Assembly: GCA_934045905.1 (NCBI GenBank)
Contig: OW203771.1
Location: forward strand, 4,650,001-4,714,000
Direction: 5' to 3'
DNA: 64,000 nt
Source of the DNA: Leuctra nigra
Lineage: Eukaryota > Arthropoda > Insecta > Plecoptera > Leuctridae
Position numbers and translations under genes: made by a program. The notes beneath the pieces are model-generated. The model ran no database searches, was not told where the DNA came from, and worked only from the letters and a program-made list of their open reading frames with translations. Each line of letters starts with the position of its first letter. The first letter of the stretch is position 1. Shown here piece after piece: positions 10,591 to 23,500 of this stretch.

Positions 10591-10917
10591 GCCGCGATAT
10601 ATAACATTATCAACACTGAAACGAATATGTTCCTCAATCTTATCAACAAAGTACAATTATTTAGATTTTAATCACTTTTTGGTAACTAAAATAATCATTT
10701 AAAACCAAGTTTGAGTTATTATTATCTGTTAATTATACTAGAATTACAATCTGAGTGACATATACGCAAAACTTTGAAAATAAAATATAGTAATAAAGAT
10801 ATGTGTGGCAATGAGTAATACCGCGATATACTAGTCATAGTCATGTGGTGGGCCAGTTACGCCCCTGGGAAACTTGTCATGACACATACTTGACAATCAA
10901 TTTTAGTCCTAATATAG

Positions 10918-11560
10918 TTTTTGGGTACGCTATCATGGGCGTCCGCAGGATTTCTGCCAGGGGGGGCAAGTCAAGGAAAACAATTTTCCTCGGAATAAGG
11001 GGGGGGGGGGCGTCCTCCACGCAGCCCCGCAGGGTGTTTTTTTGGTTTTTGGACACTATGAAATCAATTTTAAGGCGTTAGGAAGCGTATTATGTTAAAA
11101 TATTCAATATATTTTTTAATTTGACACTTTACGGTGGTGGAGGCCATGGTACCACCTTGACCCGCAGGGCGTTTTTTGGTTTTTGGACACTGTGAAATCA
11201 ATTTTGAGACGTTATGAGGCGTATTTTGTTAAAATATTCAATATATTTTATAATTTGACACGGCACTACCTTGTCCCGCAGGGCTTTTTTTGTTTTTTTG
11301 ACACTTTGAACTTAACTTTTTTGAGTTTTTTGCTTACGAAATAAAACTAGACGTAAAACACCACAAAAGTTTTCAGTATTCCTGACATCTTCACTCTTCA
11401 GTAAACCTATTTTTTTAGGTTTACGGCGTATACCCGCGTATACTTGTTCTAAGTTTTTGGGTATACTTTCCAGTGAAAATACTTTTTTGGGTATACGGCG
11501 TATACCCGCGTATACCCTCGACTACACCACTGAATATGTATTACATTTAACAACATGAAA
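10918..11560. mobile_element. Poly-G-bearing non-autonomous element with CCCCGCAGGGCG internal repeats
   Basis: It begins near GGGCGTCCGCAGGATTTC with a poly-G run at about 11000. It contains three imperfect tandem units, each headed by CCCGCAGGGYGTTTTTT or a close variant and followed by GGACACT..GAAATCAATTTT. It sits upstream of MMP-A and interrupts text that is contiguous in copy B. Similar CCCCGCAGGGCG blocks recur at 29400-29600, 38735-38840 and 50540-50720. No transposase ORF; the right end is uncertain. Confidence 0.5.
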
Positions 11561-11880
11561 ACATATATGAGGGGATGGTAAGGGTACGTAGTGTTAAACA
11601 CTGCGTGTTGGCTGTTGGCTAAATGTTTATACTTTGAAAACTGCCAGTTTCGAAAATATCACACAAAAAACACCAGAATGTAATTTTCTCTCCTCTCCTC
11701 CTCCTCTCCCTACAGAACTTCAGTCCGCATTCTCTGATTCTCTGTTGCGTGTTACATCGTTATTCTGGCCCAGGTATAAAATGTGGATTATAAAATAAAC
11801 GCATTACGTATTATTCAGCATAAGTGTCAAATATAATAAAGAGCTGATGGAGACCAATTATAATTTTTTTCATAATGAGC

Positions 11881-12120
11881 GGAGGCCCGGCTTCGATTCC
11901 CGCGGCCGTCTTTCCTGACTGGGGTTTGTTCGTGGTTTTCCCTCAGTCGACAGGCAAATGCTGGGAAGGTACCCTACTAATAGGCCACGACCACCTCTTT
12001 CCCACCTTCCATCCTTACCTACTCATCACCATCATCTCCCAATCATCATCATAATCATTCATCCGTCGCCATTAGCCTCGCTGCAGAACAGTGCGACGTT
12101 AAGCCCCAGACAAAAAAGAG
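11881..12120 (+). mobile_element. tRNA-derived SINE, 5'-truncated
   Basis: It retains the B-box-like GGCTTCGATTCCCGCGG, the body CCTCAGTCGACAGGCAAATG and the tail GCGACGTTAAGCCCCAGAC followed by A's. This is the same family as the full copies at 47362-47630 and 49118-49386. Confidence 0.8.
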
Positions 12121-12216
12121 AAGACATGCGCGTCTTAAGAATTCTTCACATTGAATGATAACAGGTAACAACATAATATTATAGAAGGGATGTGCTTAGT
12201 GAAAAATATCCAACTG

Positions 12217-12467
12217 AACCGGGGCTCGAACCCGATCGACCTCTCACTTGCCGGGCGAGAGCTCTACCAACTGAGCTACCCGGTCGGACGGACGGACATT
12301 AGACACAACGCACTGATGAGGGTTAGATATCTCCGAGGAGAATGGAATGAAGGTAGAGAATGCTCACTACAACTGCATGTAGACCTCTAACCCACGGGTA
12401 GACGGGTAGCTCAGTTGGTAGAGCTCTCTCCCGGCAAGTGAGAGGTCCCGGGTTCGAACCCGGTTCG
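12217..12467. repeat. Inverted pair of tRNA-like sequences upstream of MMP-A
   Basis: A minus-strand tRNA-like unit (12217-12285) and a plus-strand unit (12402-12467) both read GGGTAGCTCAGTTGGTAGAG with a T-loop GGGTTCGA. The D and anticodon arms can pair around CCGGCAA (anticodon position GGC), but the acceptor stem pairs poorly, so these are tRNA-like repeat heads, not confident tRNA genes. The equivalent pair in copy B is at 30001-30236, so the arrangement predates the duplication. Confidence 0.55.
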
Positions 12468-12599
12468 AATATTGAAAGTCCGGATATTTTCCTGACTCCA
12501 TGGAAGTTTTCCACGTAAACCTACAACATAATATTAGATCCATTCTATAAATATTATATTGATTGATATTATGTTTCATATTTGACCAATCTATTCGCA

Positions 12600-15010
12600 T
12601 GGCTTTGGTCTTACACTAACCAGGTTGCTGAGTAAAAAAAACGTGACTACTTATCTATACCATTGACGTTATACCGTAGATATGTTTACAGATAATTTCT
12701 GACAATTCAGTAAAAATATACAAACACTACTGTCGTGACACATATTATAATCAAAACCTCGATATTTTTATCACATCAATTTTCGACAATGTCTTTTTTG
12801 AAAGTAATAAATTATAGTTTTATCTCAAATTCGGGCCATGTGTGATGATAGTTACCTAATTATTGTTTGCAATCACCCCAAGGCTTATTATCTATTCCAT
12901 GATAATATCCAGTGATATCAGTAGTTATCATGCCATGACGCACACCTAATGAACTACCTGTGACATGTCACGTACACACACTTCAGCTAGATTCAGAAAC
13001 AATCCGCAAGCTAAAAAGAAATGCTGCTTCATTTTAAATTAATTTTAACATTGCTCACTTTCAATTATGGGCTAGCGGTATTAGAGTGCAGTTTCCAAAA
13101 ACTTATTTCTAAGATATCCAGTTGTAATTATTGTATAATTTGAAGTCACATTTAAAATTCAAAAGAAAATTGAAATCAAGTATTTTGAATACTTCTAACC
13201 CTAGATTGAATACTATATTTTAATATAAATAATTTAATCTAAAGAAAATAAGCTGTTATCGGTAACTGCGTATGGATTTTGGGACAATTTTTAATGCATA
13301 ATTTGCGATATTACAAGCTCTGCCTCCTTTTATTTTCATTCTTTCTTTGACTGAATTTCATTCTTCTTTATCTGCTGTCCCTATAAGGTCTTGACAGTGT
13401 TTATTTATTTATTTTGTTGATAGCGTTTATTTTATCTTGTGTAGGTATAGTGACAATGAATGTATAATTCAACCCCGCATTTATGTATGTATGTATTTAT
13501 GTATGTAATTTTTTAATAGCAGAACTGCTAATGAAAATAAATCTATCTATCTATTTAAAAGATGAAATCTTAAATATTTTTCTGAGTTGACGAAATATTG
13601 TCTTTCTGATTCAATTTCAGGCAAAGATATTACAAATACCTTCCTGATAAAATATCCCAAAACTTTGAATTGTTTTAATAATAATAGTCATGAATCAATA
13701 AAAACATGTTTAATATAAAACTCAATGTGCCAAGAAATATGATGGGTAGTTCAAGCGGGCGGAACGAGTTTCTCCATTTTCTAAAACGGCCGGGCGCTTT
13801 TCATATTTTAGTAAAATAATATAATCAATACACCGTCGTAAAACATACATCAAGACCTTGAAATTATTATCAAATTTAATTTTCGACAAATTCTATTTTA
13901 GAAGTGATAAATTTGTGTGTGATAAAATAGTTAATTATTGTTTGCAATCACCCAAGGCTTATTATGTATATTCTATGATAATACCAATACAGTGAGATAT
14001 CAGTAGTTAGCACGATAAGACGCACATCGAGTGTATTACCTGTGACATATTGTCACGTACACACACTTCAGCTAAATTCAGAAACAATCCCCGAGTTACA
14101 AAGAAACATTGCTCTATTTCAATTGTGGACCAGCGGTATTAGAGTCCAAGTTACCAAAAACTTGTTTCTAAAATATTTTAATGATTGTATAATTTGAAGT
14201 CACATTTTAAATGCAGAGGAAAATGTTATGCGGGGACATCGAATGCCACACCCCGAAAATATTTTTTACTGAAATTAGCAATATTTATTAACTTTTCCAA
14301 CATTTCAACTATATTTAAGTATGAAGGATTCATAAAATGTCATGTAACTTGCAACACATGACTTATTGAGTTTTCAATTTGATGCCTTCAGAAGAAGAGG
14401 AAATTTTTAAAACAGGAGGTATAGGAAAATGATTTAGTTTTTGCTGTATAACTTTTAAATTAGTTCAGGTTGGTATCGTTTTTAATTTTTATCCTGATAA
14501 AATATCAATATGTCTACTAGAAAATAAGTTTTTTGTTGAAATCTGTCGATCCAAAAAAATTAGATCTTCATTTTAGCGTAAAAATTGCACGGTTTTTCTT
14601 GGCCGCCATAAGCTAACATTGGGAGACATATGGGTTTATCTCATAAACTAAATCACGATGCTAGTTTTTTGGGGCCATATTCTGGTGTAGAATGAAATTG
14701 TCTATAAGAATGCAAAGTTACAGCGAATTCCATCGAAGTAGGGGTTACGCTCTTCCCCCCTTAAAGCAGCACATTCAGTACATATTCGAAAACAAGTATT
14801 GTGAACTACTTCTACACCTAGATGGAATATTAAAACACAATTTTTAAGATAAAAAAAATCTGACTTTGATTGAGTATCGTCTTTCCAATTCAAATTTGAG
14901 GTAAAGAGATTACAAATATATCCTGAGAAAACTCAATTCAATTTCTGAGACTAAAGTCAACAAATATAATGGGTTTCTTAAAATGTATAGGGTTATCAAG
15001 CTAGCGGAAC
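12600..15010. repeat. Local tandem duplication of about 1.1 kb within copy A
   Basis: Text around 12760-13190 (TTATTGTTTGCAATCACCC, CACGTACACACACTTCAGCTA, TTCAGAAACAATCC) repeats in the same order at about 13830-14220, offset about 1.1 kb. Copy B has it once (30540-30900), so the local duplication arose in copy A. No exons are visible. Confidence 0.6.
14232..14762 (+). mobile_element. Dispersed non-coding element of about 530 bp
   Basis: A close copy lies in reverse orientation at 56177-56708, from GGGGACATCGAATGCC to AGTAGGGGTTACGCTCTTC. Diverged relatives sit in MMP-B intron 2 (about 22000-22400, 24450-24990, 25290-26090). No ORF; the superfamily is not assigned. Confidence 0.65.
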
Positions 15011-15397
15011 GAACATCCTTGTAGGGTAAAAGCCCGATCCAGACGGTGTCTTCTGCCTGGAAAGACTGCCATTTCCCAACTATGCTTTTAGCAACTCCTA
15101 ACAAAAATTGCGTAAGTCTGTTAGCTAGCTATACATATTTTTCACTCACATAACATGATTTGTACAATAAAATGTGCAGAATCAGAAAAAAAATGTTTTA
15201 TAATTTTAAATTTAGATTTTATTGAAAGCTCTTGCGCAGAAATCTTGCAAATAGTGAAAATATCTGCATATATTGGTACCCGATCAAAGTTATTTTCAGA
15301 ACAATGATAATGCAACGGGCACATGAAGGAGGATCTTTGCATAGCAGTTAAAAAAGTTTTTTTTTACCAATCATGCTGCGTCCCCAAGATTTGTGAC

Positions 15398-15413
15398 GGG
15401 GGGGGGGGGGGGG
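15398..15413. repeat. Poly-G tract at the end of a degraded repeat
   Basis: Sixteen G's follow GTCCCCAAGATTTGTGACG; copy B has the counterpart (32878-32896) after GTCCCCATGGTTTGTGCC. The pair shows that the element predates the segmental duplication. Confidence 0.7.
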
Positions 15414-15799
15414 CAAAATATTTAAGTTCAGTGGGGGTCTGGGGGAAGGAAACTCATTTATTATCTCTGGAAGAATTCTCAAGCAAACACGGTTCCGGGG
15501 CGGACTGACTTATTATTAGTATAATTATTATGTTAAATTATTTAATGTTCTCTTCGGGCGGTGCGAATAAGTATTCCCACTGAATTTAGGGGTAGTTTCA
15601 ATGAATTAAAAATCAAAAATTTATCTGGCTAGTCTTACAACAAGTATAAGACGAGATTATAATACAAAAATTAAAATTGACGTAAATACTAAATGGATTG
15701 CCCGGGAAAGGGTTACTGTTTAAAATAAATAAAATTTATAAAATTCCAAATCTTTATGCCCTTTTTTCGTAGAAGTATACACACATACAGATTACCCAA

Positions 15800-16790
15800 T
15801 CCTAATCTAATCTTCCGGTTTTAAAAAGGTGGCTTAAATCACTGCCATTTAGAATTTATACATAATATGTTAAGTAACAAGATACAAGCCTTCTGAATGT
15901 TTTTATTGTAATAAGAGGTTATGTTACTCAGATTTTGCATTATTAAGATGTCATTTCCGGTTTCGGTAGTAGTTAATAATTTCGATGTCGACTATTGATA
16001 CGACCGTCCAAATATGTTATTTTATGACCAAAAGTATTGTATATTTGGTGGACTGCGAAGGCCCAGCCTTTCTATAGCTTTACCATTGCAACAAGGGTTA
16101 CTGACGAGCTGTAAAATCGGGAGTATAAAGCAGCATGGCGCTCGGCCCAATGCATAGAGGCGGATAGCACTCAGTAAAACTGAGCACTCAATCACATAGC
16201 ACTCAATCAAGTATGTTTTGTTGAGGGTACCTAGGACACTTACATTTACATGTACTTTATCTCCACCTCGCCCTAGTCTCAATTAGGGCCGTTTTAGCAA
16301 ATTGAGAGAGAAACATTGTTTCATAAGTGGGTGTAACTTTGTAGGGTGTAAGGTGTACCTTTTCATTTTTGCTTCGTGCCTTTTTAATTAGGCGCCGGTT
16401 ATTCAACAAAACCGAGCAAAACTATGAAATTTCCGAAACGATTGGAGACTAAATTCGTTAACCAAATGATCTCAAAATTTAATTGTGATTAGATAAAAGG
16501 CAAACTTAGGGTTAACACTTGGCACATTTTTTAAATTAAATTTCATACGGCACCGAGCGAGACAATAAAATAGATAATTTTTCATAAAAAAAACAAACTA
16601 AATATTACTAATTAACATAGCAAAAAAATGAAAATGTACCAAGTGATAACCCTAAGTTTGTCTTTTATCTAATCATGATTAAAATTTAAAATCATTTCGT
16701 CAACCCATTTGGTCTCCAATCGTATCCAAATAGTGCTGCAACAAGCGGCAAAATCGCTCGCGCTTGCAGCACCCTTGTCAGGAGCAATAG
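15800..16790. mobile_element. Inter-duplication spacer with a fold-back TTAA-family element
   Basis: No gene. About 16270-16775 belongs to the family complete at 26611-27150: GGCCGTTTTAG at the left, GGCGCCGGTTATTCAACAAAA, an internal inverted pair around CTTAGGGTTA / TAACCCTAAG, and CGCTCGCGCTTGCAGCACC at the right. The left end is degraded. Confidence 0.6.
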
Positions 16791-17523
16791 GCAACACGTC
16801 TAACACTCATGCATTGCGGGTTGACTAGGAGGAACTGTCAGGGGTAAGCCAAGACACAGCTGGCAACATTGCATTTGTTTATTTACACAAATAACACGGC
16901 ATCTACATACATACGTCATTGTGCAGCACAAATCACAATATTCACCTTTTAACTGACACGATATAAGACATATTTTCTAATAAAGTATGCTGTAAGAACG
17001 AAAATCATGGCAAATTGTAAATAAATCAAACAAAGAATCATCCAAATAGTTATACATACAGAAAGCAATGAAGATCAGATGACCATAATAGCGGCAAAAT
17101 ATGTGGAATATTTGAACGTTTTGAAACAAGTTTACTCATCAATGGCAATCAAAAGGTGAAATACAGGCTGTTCAATTTACGCTTACAATGCCGTTAGGGT
17201 GTAACTAAGCAGCACCATCCAGACCTTCCACCTGAATTCACACTTTGCCAACCTAAACTTTCCAAAGTGAATTTGCTAACTTGAATGTGCCACCTAGTTC
17301 TAGCTGATTTTCATTTTCTTGTGTTGGTGCTAGCATAGTACATCATTTTCGTTGCCATCTTCACCACCATAATCATTGTAAAGAAGATTTGTACAAACTG
17401 TACTTTGCATAAAAACAATTGCATGTGATAAAGTCAGTTCTTCATTCAGAAGATGAATGTGCATAGAAACTTGATGGTGATTTATTGTATGTGATGCGCT
17501 GGCACTCTTCCTTGCTCCTCGAT

Positions 17524-20500
17524 CTAGCCAACAATAGGGGTCCCATACAGAGCCTGGAATAAATAGAACACAACATTTGAATGCATTTCCCGGAAACTTG
17601 TAATTACTAACCCTCATTTACATGTACAGTTCGATTTTCCTTTGTTTGAACTCTCACCAGATGGAGCCACAGTCAGTTGTTCTGCTAGGCCGAGAAAGAC
17701 TTCATTGCGCGCTCACCTTGCAATGTTGTCTTTCTCGGCCTTACAGATTAACTGACGGTGTCTCCGTCTGTTGAGAGTTCATACATAGGAAAAACGAACT
17801 GTATCTCATGTCGTTTCATTGCATCAAATCTATTCAAGAAAATAAGGAACACGACTGACCTCTGGTGGATTCTTTGGTACTATCCATAAGGGGGATAATG
17901 GAGGATATCACGGGGATATTTATATAAATAAATTATATTAAATTTGCTTTAGTTGATATTTATAGCTGAAAAAGGTAAACTTGTAACTAAATTTCAATTT
18001 CAATTCTTTCTCCTTTTTCACTGGAAACACGAACTTCAAAATAGAAAGTGCATCTAAAAAGTTTACTGCCAGAAGTGGCCCATCACGTATCGCTTATTTG
18101 TTCGAATACCTCAGCTCAGATGTAGAAGGCCGGATGTCCATTTCAATGATTCTTGAGGTGAGCTCAAAAACTAGTAATTTTGCGTTCATTCAATCATATT
18201 TGTAATGGTGACATGAGTCATTGTGTAAGAGAATACTTCAATATAACTTTATTTGTTGACATCAGTCAAACGGCAATTGTTAGAGCTTGATACATCATTA
18301 CGAAAGTGTGCAACGCAAAATCAAGACCACGGACTTCCGGCCTTCTGCTCCCTGAGGTACGAAATATTTCATTGCTTTCTCCTCGACGTATACCCTGTAG
18401 TTAGTATTGACAACATTTTTATACAAAAGTCGTCACTTGCATGCTTCTCATATCCCATTCGGTTGTGCTCAAATTCATCAATTTGTTGCCGGATCGGGCG
18501 GTTCGGAACGGTACATTTCTATATTTGCAAACGGTTGTGTATCCAGAAAAAGCAAGAACATCAACTAGTATATTGAACCTTTATCGTTTACTGACGGAGC
18601 TCTCCAAGTTTAAGATAAAGGTTGAATACACTTGATGCTGTTCTTGCTATGTTCATAACCTTTTTGGAAAATATACCTATATTTTAGTTTTTTCCCTTAT
18701 ACCGTTCCAAACCGCTCGTTGCTGGCAACAAATTAATTATCACTTTTGATAAGATCCCGAATCGGACATTTATGAAAGCTGAATCGTTCTAAAGAATAAG
18801 CAACTTCAGTTCTATAAAATCCAATGCCCTCTCGACATGTCATAATACCTGAATGCCGGCAATGTCATCAGGGCCAAGCCCGGCATCGGGGTTGTATCCA
18901 GTGTAGTAGGGCAGCATGATGTTGCCCGTGATGTTGGTATGCCCGAGACCCAAAGTGTGGCCGAACTCATGTAGAGCCACTTGGAACAGGTTGATGCCTG
19001 CACAGAGAGAGGAAGTTAGTGTATAGTTGCAGGAATATCATCGTCTTCACCCACAGCTTCGGACATTAGTAGGGCTGCATGATGTTGCCCGTGATGTTGG
19101 TATGCCCGAGACCCAAAGTGTGGCCGAACTCATGCAGAGCCACTTGGAACAGGTTGATGCCTGCACAGAGAGAGGAAGTTAGTGTATAGTTGCAGGAATA
19201 TCATCGTCTTCACCCACAGCTTCGGACATTAGTAGGGCTGCATGATGTTGCCCGTGATGTTGGTATGCCCGAGACCCAAAGTGTGGCCGAACTCATGCAG
19301 AGCCACTTGGAACAGGTTGATGCCTGCACAGAGAGAGGAAGTTAGTGTATAGTTGCAGGAATATCATCGTCTCCGCCCACAGCTTCGGACATTCCACGGA
19401 TTTTAAGTAACGCAAATTGAAAAGAAAACATGACAGAGTACTCGTCAAGCAGAGGAAGGAAATCCTAAACAAATGCTCGACATAAAGTACCAAGAAGAAT
19501 TGTCCGGTTTAAGGCTCATTGATCAAGTTCCATCGATCGGCTTGGAGCGGTTTTAGAGCGAAATAAAAAATATAAATTTCCATATTTGACAAACGATTAT
19601 GAATATCGACAAAGTAAGACCGACATGACATGTATTAAACCTTTATCTACATTTTCATCGCTTGCTGTCACAACTTTGCTCCTACTATGTGGTCAGCATT
19701 TGTCTGGAACTAAAACGCAGCGTTTACGAGCGACGGACGAGCGATGGACAAAAGACGGAGCGTTTTCTTGCCCGACAAATGGTGACCACATAGTAGGAGC
19801 AAAGTTATGACAGTAAGCGATGAAAATGTTGATAAAATTTCAATAAATGTCACCTCGGTCTTGCATTTTCGATATTTATAACCGTTTGCTAAATATGGAC
19901 ATTTATATTTTGTATTTCCTTCGAAAACAGCTCCAAAATGACCGATTGCGGAAAAAAGTATGGTCAAGACGGAAAATTTTAAAAGCAAAAGAAGCTGAAG
20001 AAATCCTTTGTCGTGGAATCACTCAGAAGATAACTGATGGTTTAGTATTTACCTGTTAACTCTGCCACGGTCCACGTCTCATCATCGTCGAAGTGGACCA
20101 ACCCAGAGGAAGGATAGAACGCATGCGCCAGCACCTTGCCCGGTCCGTCGAAGGGAAACCCGTCTCCATGGTCACCGGTCACGAACTTGATGTCGATGTC
20201 GTTTGTTTTACCCGCTGACCACTTCGCGAACTTCAATTGGGAGACGCTCCTCCACATGGTGAATGCTCGATAGATCTCGGCGATCACGTTGGTATTCGTC
20301 ATGTCCGGGGTGTAGATGGAGACGTTGTAATACAGGCTCTTATTCGCCCACTGGGACACTGAACAAAACACTTACATTACTGATTTAAATACATTTGGAA
20401 TTGTGTAAAGGATATTAAATGTTAAGGGTCGAATACTAAATTTTCTGGACGATAACAATAGGGATGTGAAGTGAAGTTTAGATTTTAGAATAATAAATAT

Positions 20501-23500
20501 TTTATGAAAGTTGAGATGTTGTTGAAGACAGATGTAGTATTATTTTTGTTGTGTGATGAATAGTTTTCAAGGAACGAATTTACAAAGTTTGGTAGATTGT
20601 AGCTGTCCATGAAACACAATTTGACGTCACACGCCGAGTCGGGCCGTGTAGATAATGTTAGCCAGAGCCAGTTCTATACATCCCGTAACACAGGGAACAC
20701 GGCGTGTGACGTACAGCTTGTTTTTGCAGAGGATTTTAATGTCGAAAAATAATAAATTAATGGGACATATATGAATTAAAAAAAATATAATAACATTTCA
20801 CATTGCTCTTTGTGGCTATTCTATATATAAACAAAATATAATCTCAACATTCACCTATTCCCCACTACGGATATATCGTATTCATCCCACCTTGGGATAA
20901 ATAGTTATCCTGAAAAAATCGCTTATTAAGGTGGTGCAAGAGCGAGCGATTTTGCTCCTTTTTGCTGTAATGGGCTTTATATAATCTAGATTATTTATGG
21001 GTTTTTTTCGTTCACACTTTAAAAGTATAAGTATATTTATTAATATTTAAATTAAATTGAGTCATTTGTTAGCTCTACTGTGCATCATTCGTCTCATGTT
21101 AGACTTTATGATCAGAGCCTCGATTCTATAACTTGAATGATCTCGATTCTGAAGGAATCCGACTCACTTCAATTTCGATTAACAAAACATGGAATCGGAT
21201 TTCCAGAATTGTGCAGTTTTAAGGATGAATCATCGCTTTGAATGACTTTATTCTTTACATGAGATAAATTAATTCAGAAAACGCATGTTTAAACTTTAAA
21301 ACATAGTTTTATAATGTTATATGTGGAGAAAAATACGATATGAGATTATGAAGAATTTTATAACCAAGTTTTCGTTAAATATTTTTGTTAAGAATACAGC
21401 CGTGGTTTTGACTAGTTCAGTTGTCCTATGTTAAATGGCCATATATCAAGATTTTCAAATATTTAAATGACATTATCTCAGAAATTAAGTCGGTGACAGA
21501 GTATTTTAAGTTTTCAATGCATTCAGTAATAGTCGAAGAATATATCAATAGTTTTCTGTCGAAATTGTTGGTGCGGAATTAGAATAATGTGGGAAAATGA
21601 AGTCGTTCCCCCATAAGAGCCATGTAAAAATCGCAAACTTTGAAAACGTTTTACATAAAAGTTAGGTCGGTAAGGTATACATTTTTTGATCTTATATTGT
21701 AGATAATACTATTTGGAACAAAATAAAGTGGTTTGGGAAAAAATTGTTGGTAGATGACCTGGCGCTGGTTCATCCTTAAGTTATAGAATTGAGATCTGCA
21801 GAATAGGGCCTGTACAGAAATGAACATGTAGCTGGCGGTAAGCACTCACCAAGCACATAGCTACTGGGTCCTCCTGCCACTGGTGGTGCATCAGAGATAC
21901 CGCAACGTGGTGTGTTCATTTTATCCCGAGTCGCTGCATCCAAATTACCTGAGGAAGAAACAAAGAAGAGCGGCCTCTCGTATCGAAAATATTTTTGTTG
22001 AAATGTACAATTTTTATGAATTTTTTCAACATTTCAACTATATTTTTATGAAAAAGATTTATCAAATGTCTTGTAACTTGCAACTCTTGACTTATATCGA
22101 GTTTTCAATATGATGTATTCAGAATATGAGGAAATTTTAACACAGGAGGTATAAGAAAATTATTTAGAATTTGGCGTCTAGCTTTTAAAAACGTACGGGT
22201 ATAAAAATCTGAATAAATACCTTAATGTCTATTACACATAATATAAGTTTTGGAAAAAATCTATCGACGGAAAATAGTTTTAATCTAATATTTACTAGGA
22301 AAATCTGTGTTTTTTCGAACCTGCCATGTTAAAGATAGGGATAACTCAAATTTATCAAGTGATCTTGGAAATTAGTTCGGCTACTTTTTCTTGCGTTTAT
22401 ATGGTGCACAAGGAAATTATCTATTAAATAAGCATATATATGTTCAGATATATATCGGAGACCTCTACTGGACATCCCCCTTCAGCAGAGTTGGGTAGTA
22501 ACTTAACGAAAGTAACTAGTTACTGGTAACTAGTTACTTTTTAGGTAACTTTTGGGGTTACTAGTTACTTTTCATCCTCAGTAACTTTGTGAGTAACTAA
22601 GTTACAATTTTACAGGAACTTGTAACTTAATTTTCGTTACTTTTAAAGTTACTTTTAGGTGAAATAATTTGACATAAATATAATATTTTCACAGTCTACA
22701 AACTCCCTATCTATCTCTTGAGAGAAAATCATAAACCCAGACAACAAATCACAGGAAATGAAATGTGTGTCCTTCCTTCCCATTGATCTCTTTTCTTCCA
22801 CAAGTCATTAGCAGGTAGTTGGGCTGGGGGATGTTTGCAGGTGCCGCTGCAATTTTTTCCGAGAATCATACCTATCCAAATGAAAACAAGTATGACGTCA
22901 TTCATACTAGCCAATAAGGGTAGCTTTTACATAAAATGTATACCCAATTAGATAGAGTTTCACAAATCAAAGTGATTGTCACATGGATGGACCATTTAAA
23001 GAAGTGAAGTGAAGAGGAAGAGGTGCGTGCATTTATATTTTCCATTACCGCGAGTGCAAATTACATTTATTATTAATTTGTATTTTGACTGTGAGCACGA
23101 TGACTGTGATTAAATACAAATAATAAAATTGCTTTGTCGAACAAAATCAACCCTCAGCGGAGTTCGATCACGTTTGTGTTTTGTCTAAAAAATATCCGAA
23201 AAGTAACTTTAAAGTAACTTAAAAGTAACTTAAATTTTTCGGTAACTACTCAGTTACTTTTCAAATCAAGTAACTTACCAAGTAACTTAGTTCCTTTTGA
23301 GACCAGGTAACTTACAGAGTACTAGTTCCTTTTTACAAGTAACTTACCCAACTCTGCCCTTCAGACCCATCCGTTCTTCGAACTTAATTCAGTGTGAAGA
23401 CATGATATTAATCCCTTGCTAACATGGAGAATACATGCCTTTAAGGGTAATCGAGTGATCACGTGACCATCAATATAAAATACTAAATTGATCAAATTAC

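Larger units (their letters stand above)
4851..15790. repeat. Segmental duplication, copy A
   Basis: From GTCTAACACTCATGCATTGC at about 4857 to about 15790 this segment is collinear with 16793-33300. Shared landmarks in the same order are all six MMP exons, the TATA promoter, an inverted tRNA-like pair, a poly-G element end and ACTCAATTT/AATATGATGGG blocks. The boundaries are approximate because the ends are diverged. Copy A is about 10.9 kb and copy B about 16.5 kb; the difference is mostly transposon insertions in B. Confidence 0.8.

Noticed and set aside
12217..12467. Functional tRNA-Ala genes
   Set aside because: The A and B boxes and anticodon arm look right but the acceptor stem does not pair well, position 33 is C, and the units occur as inverted repeat pairs.
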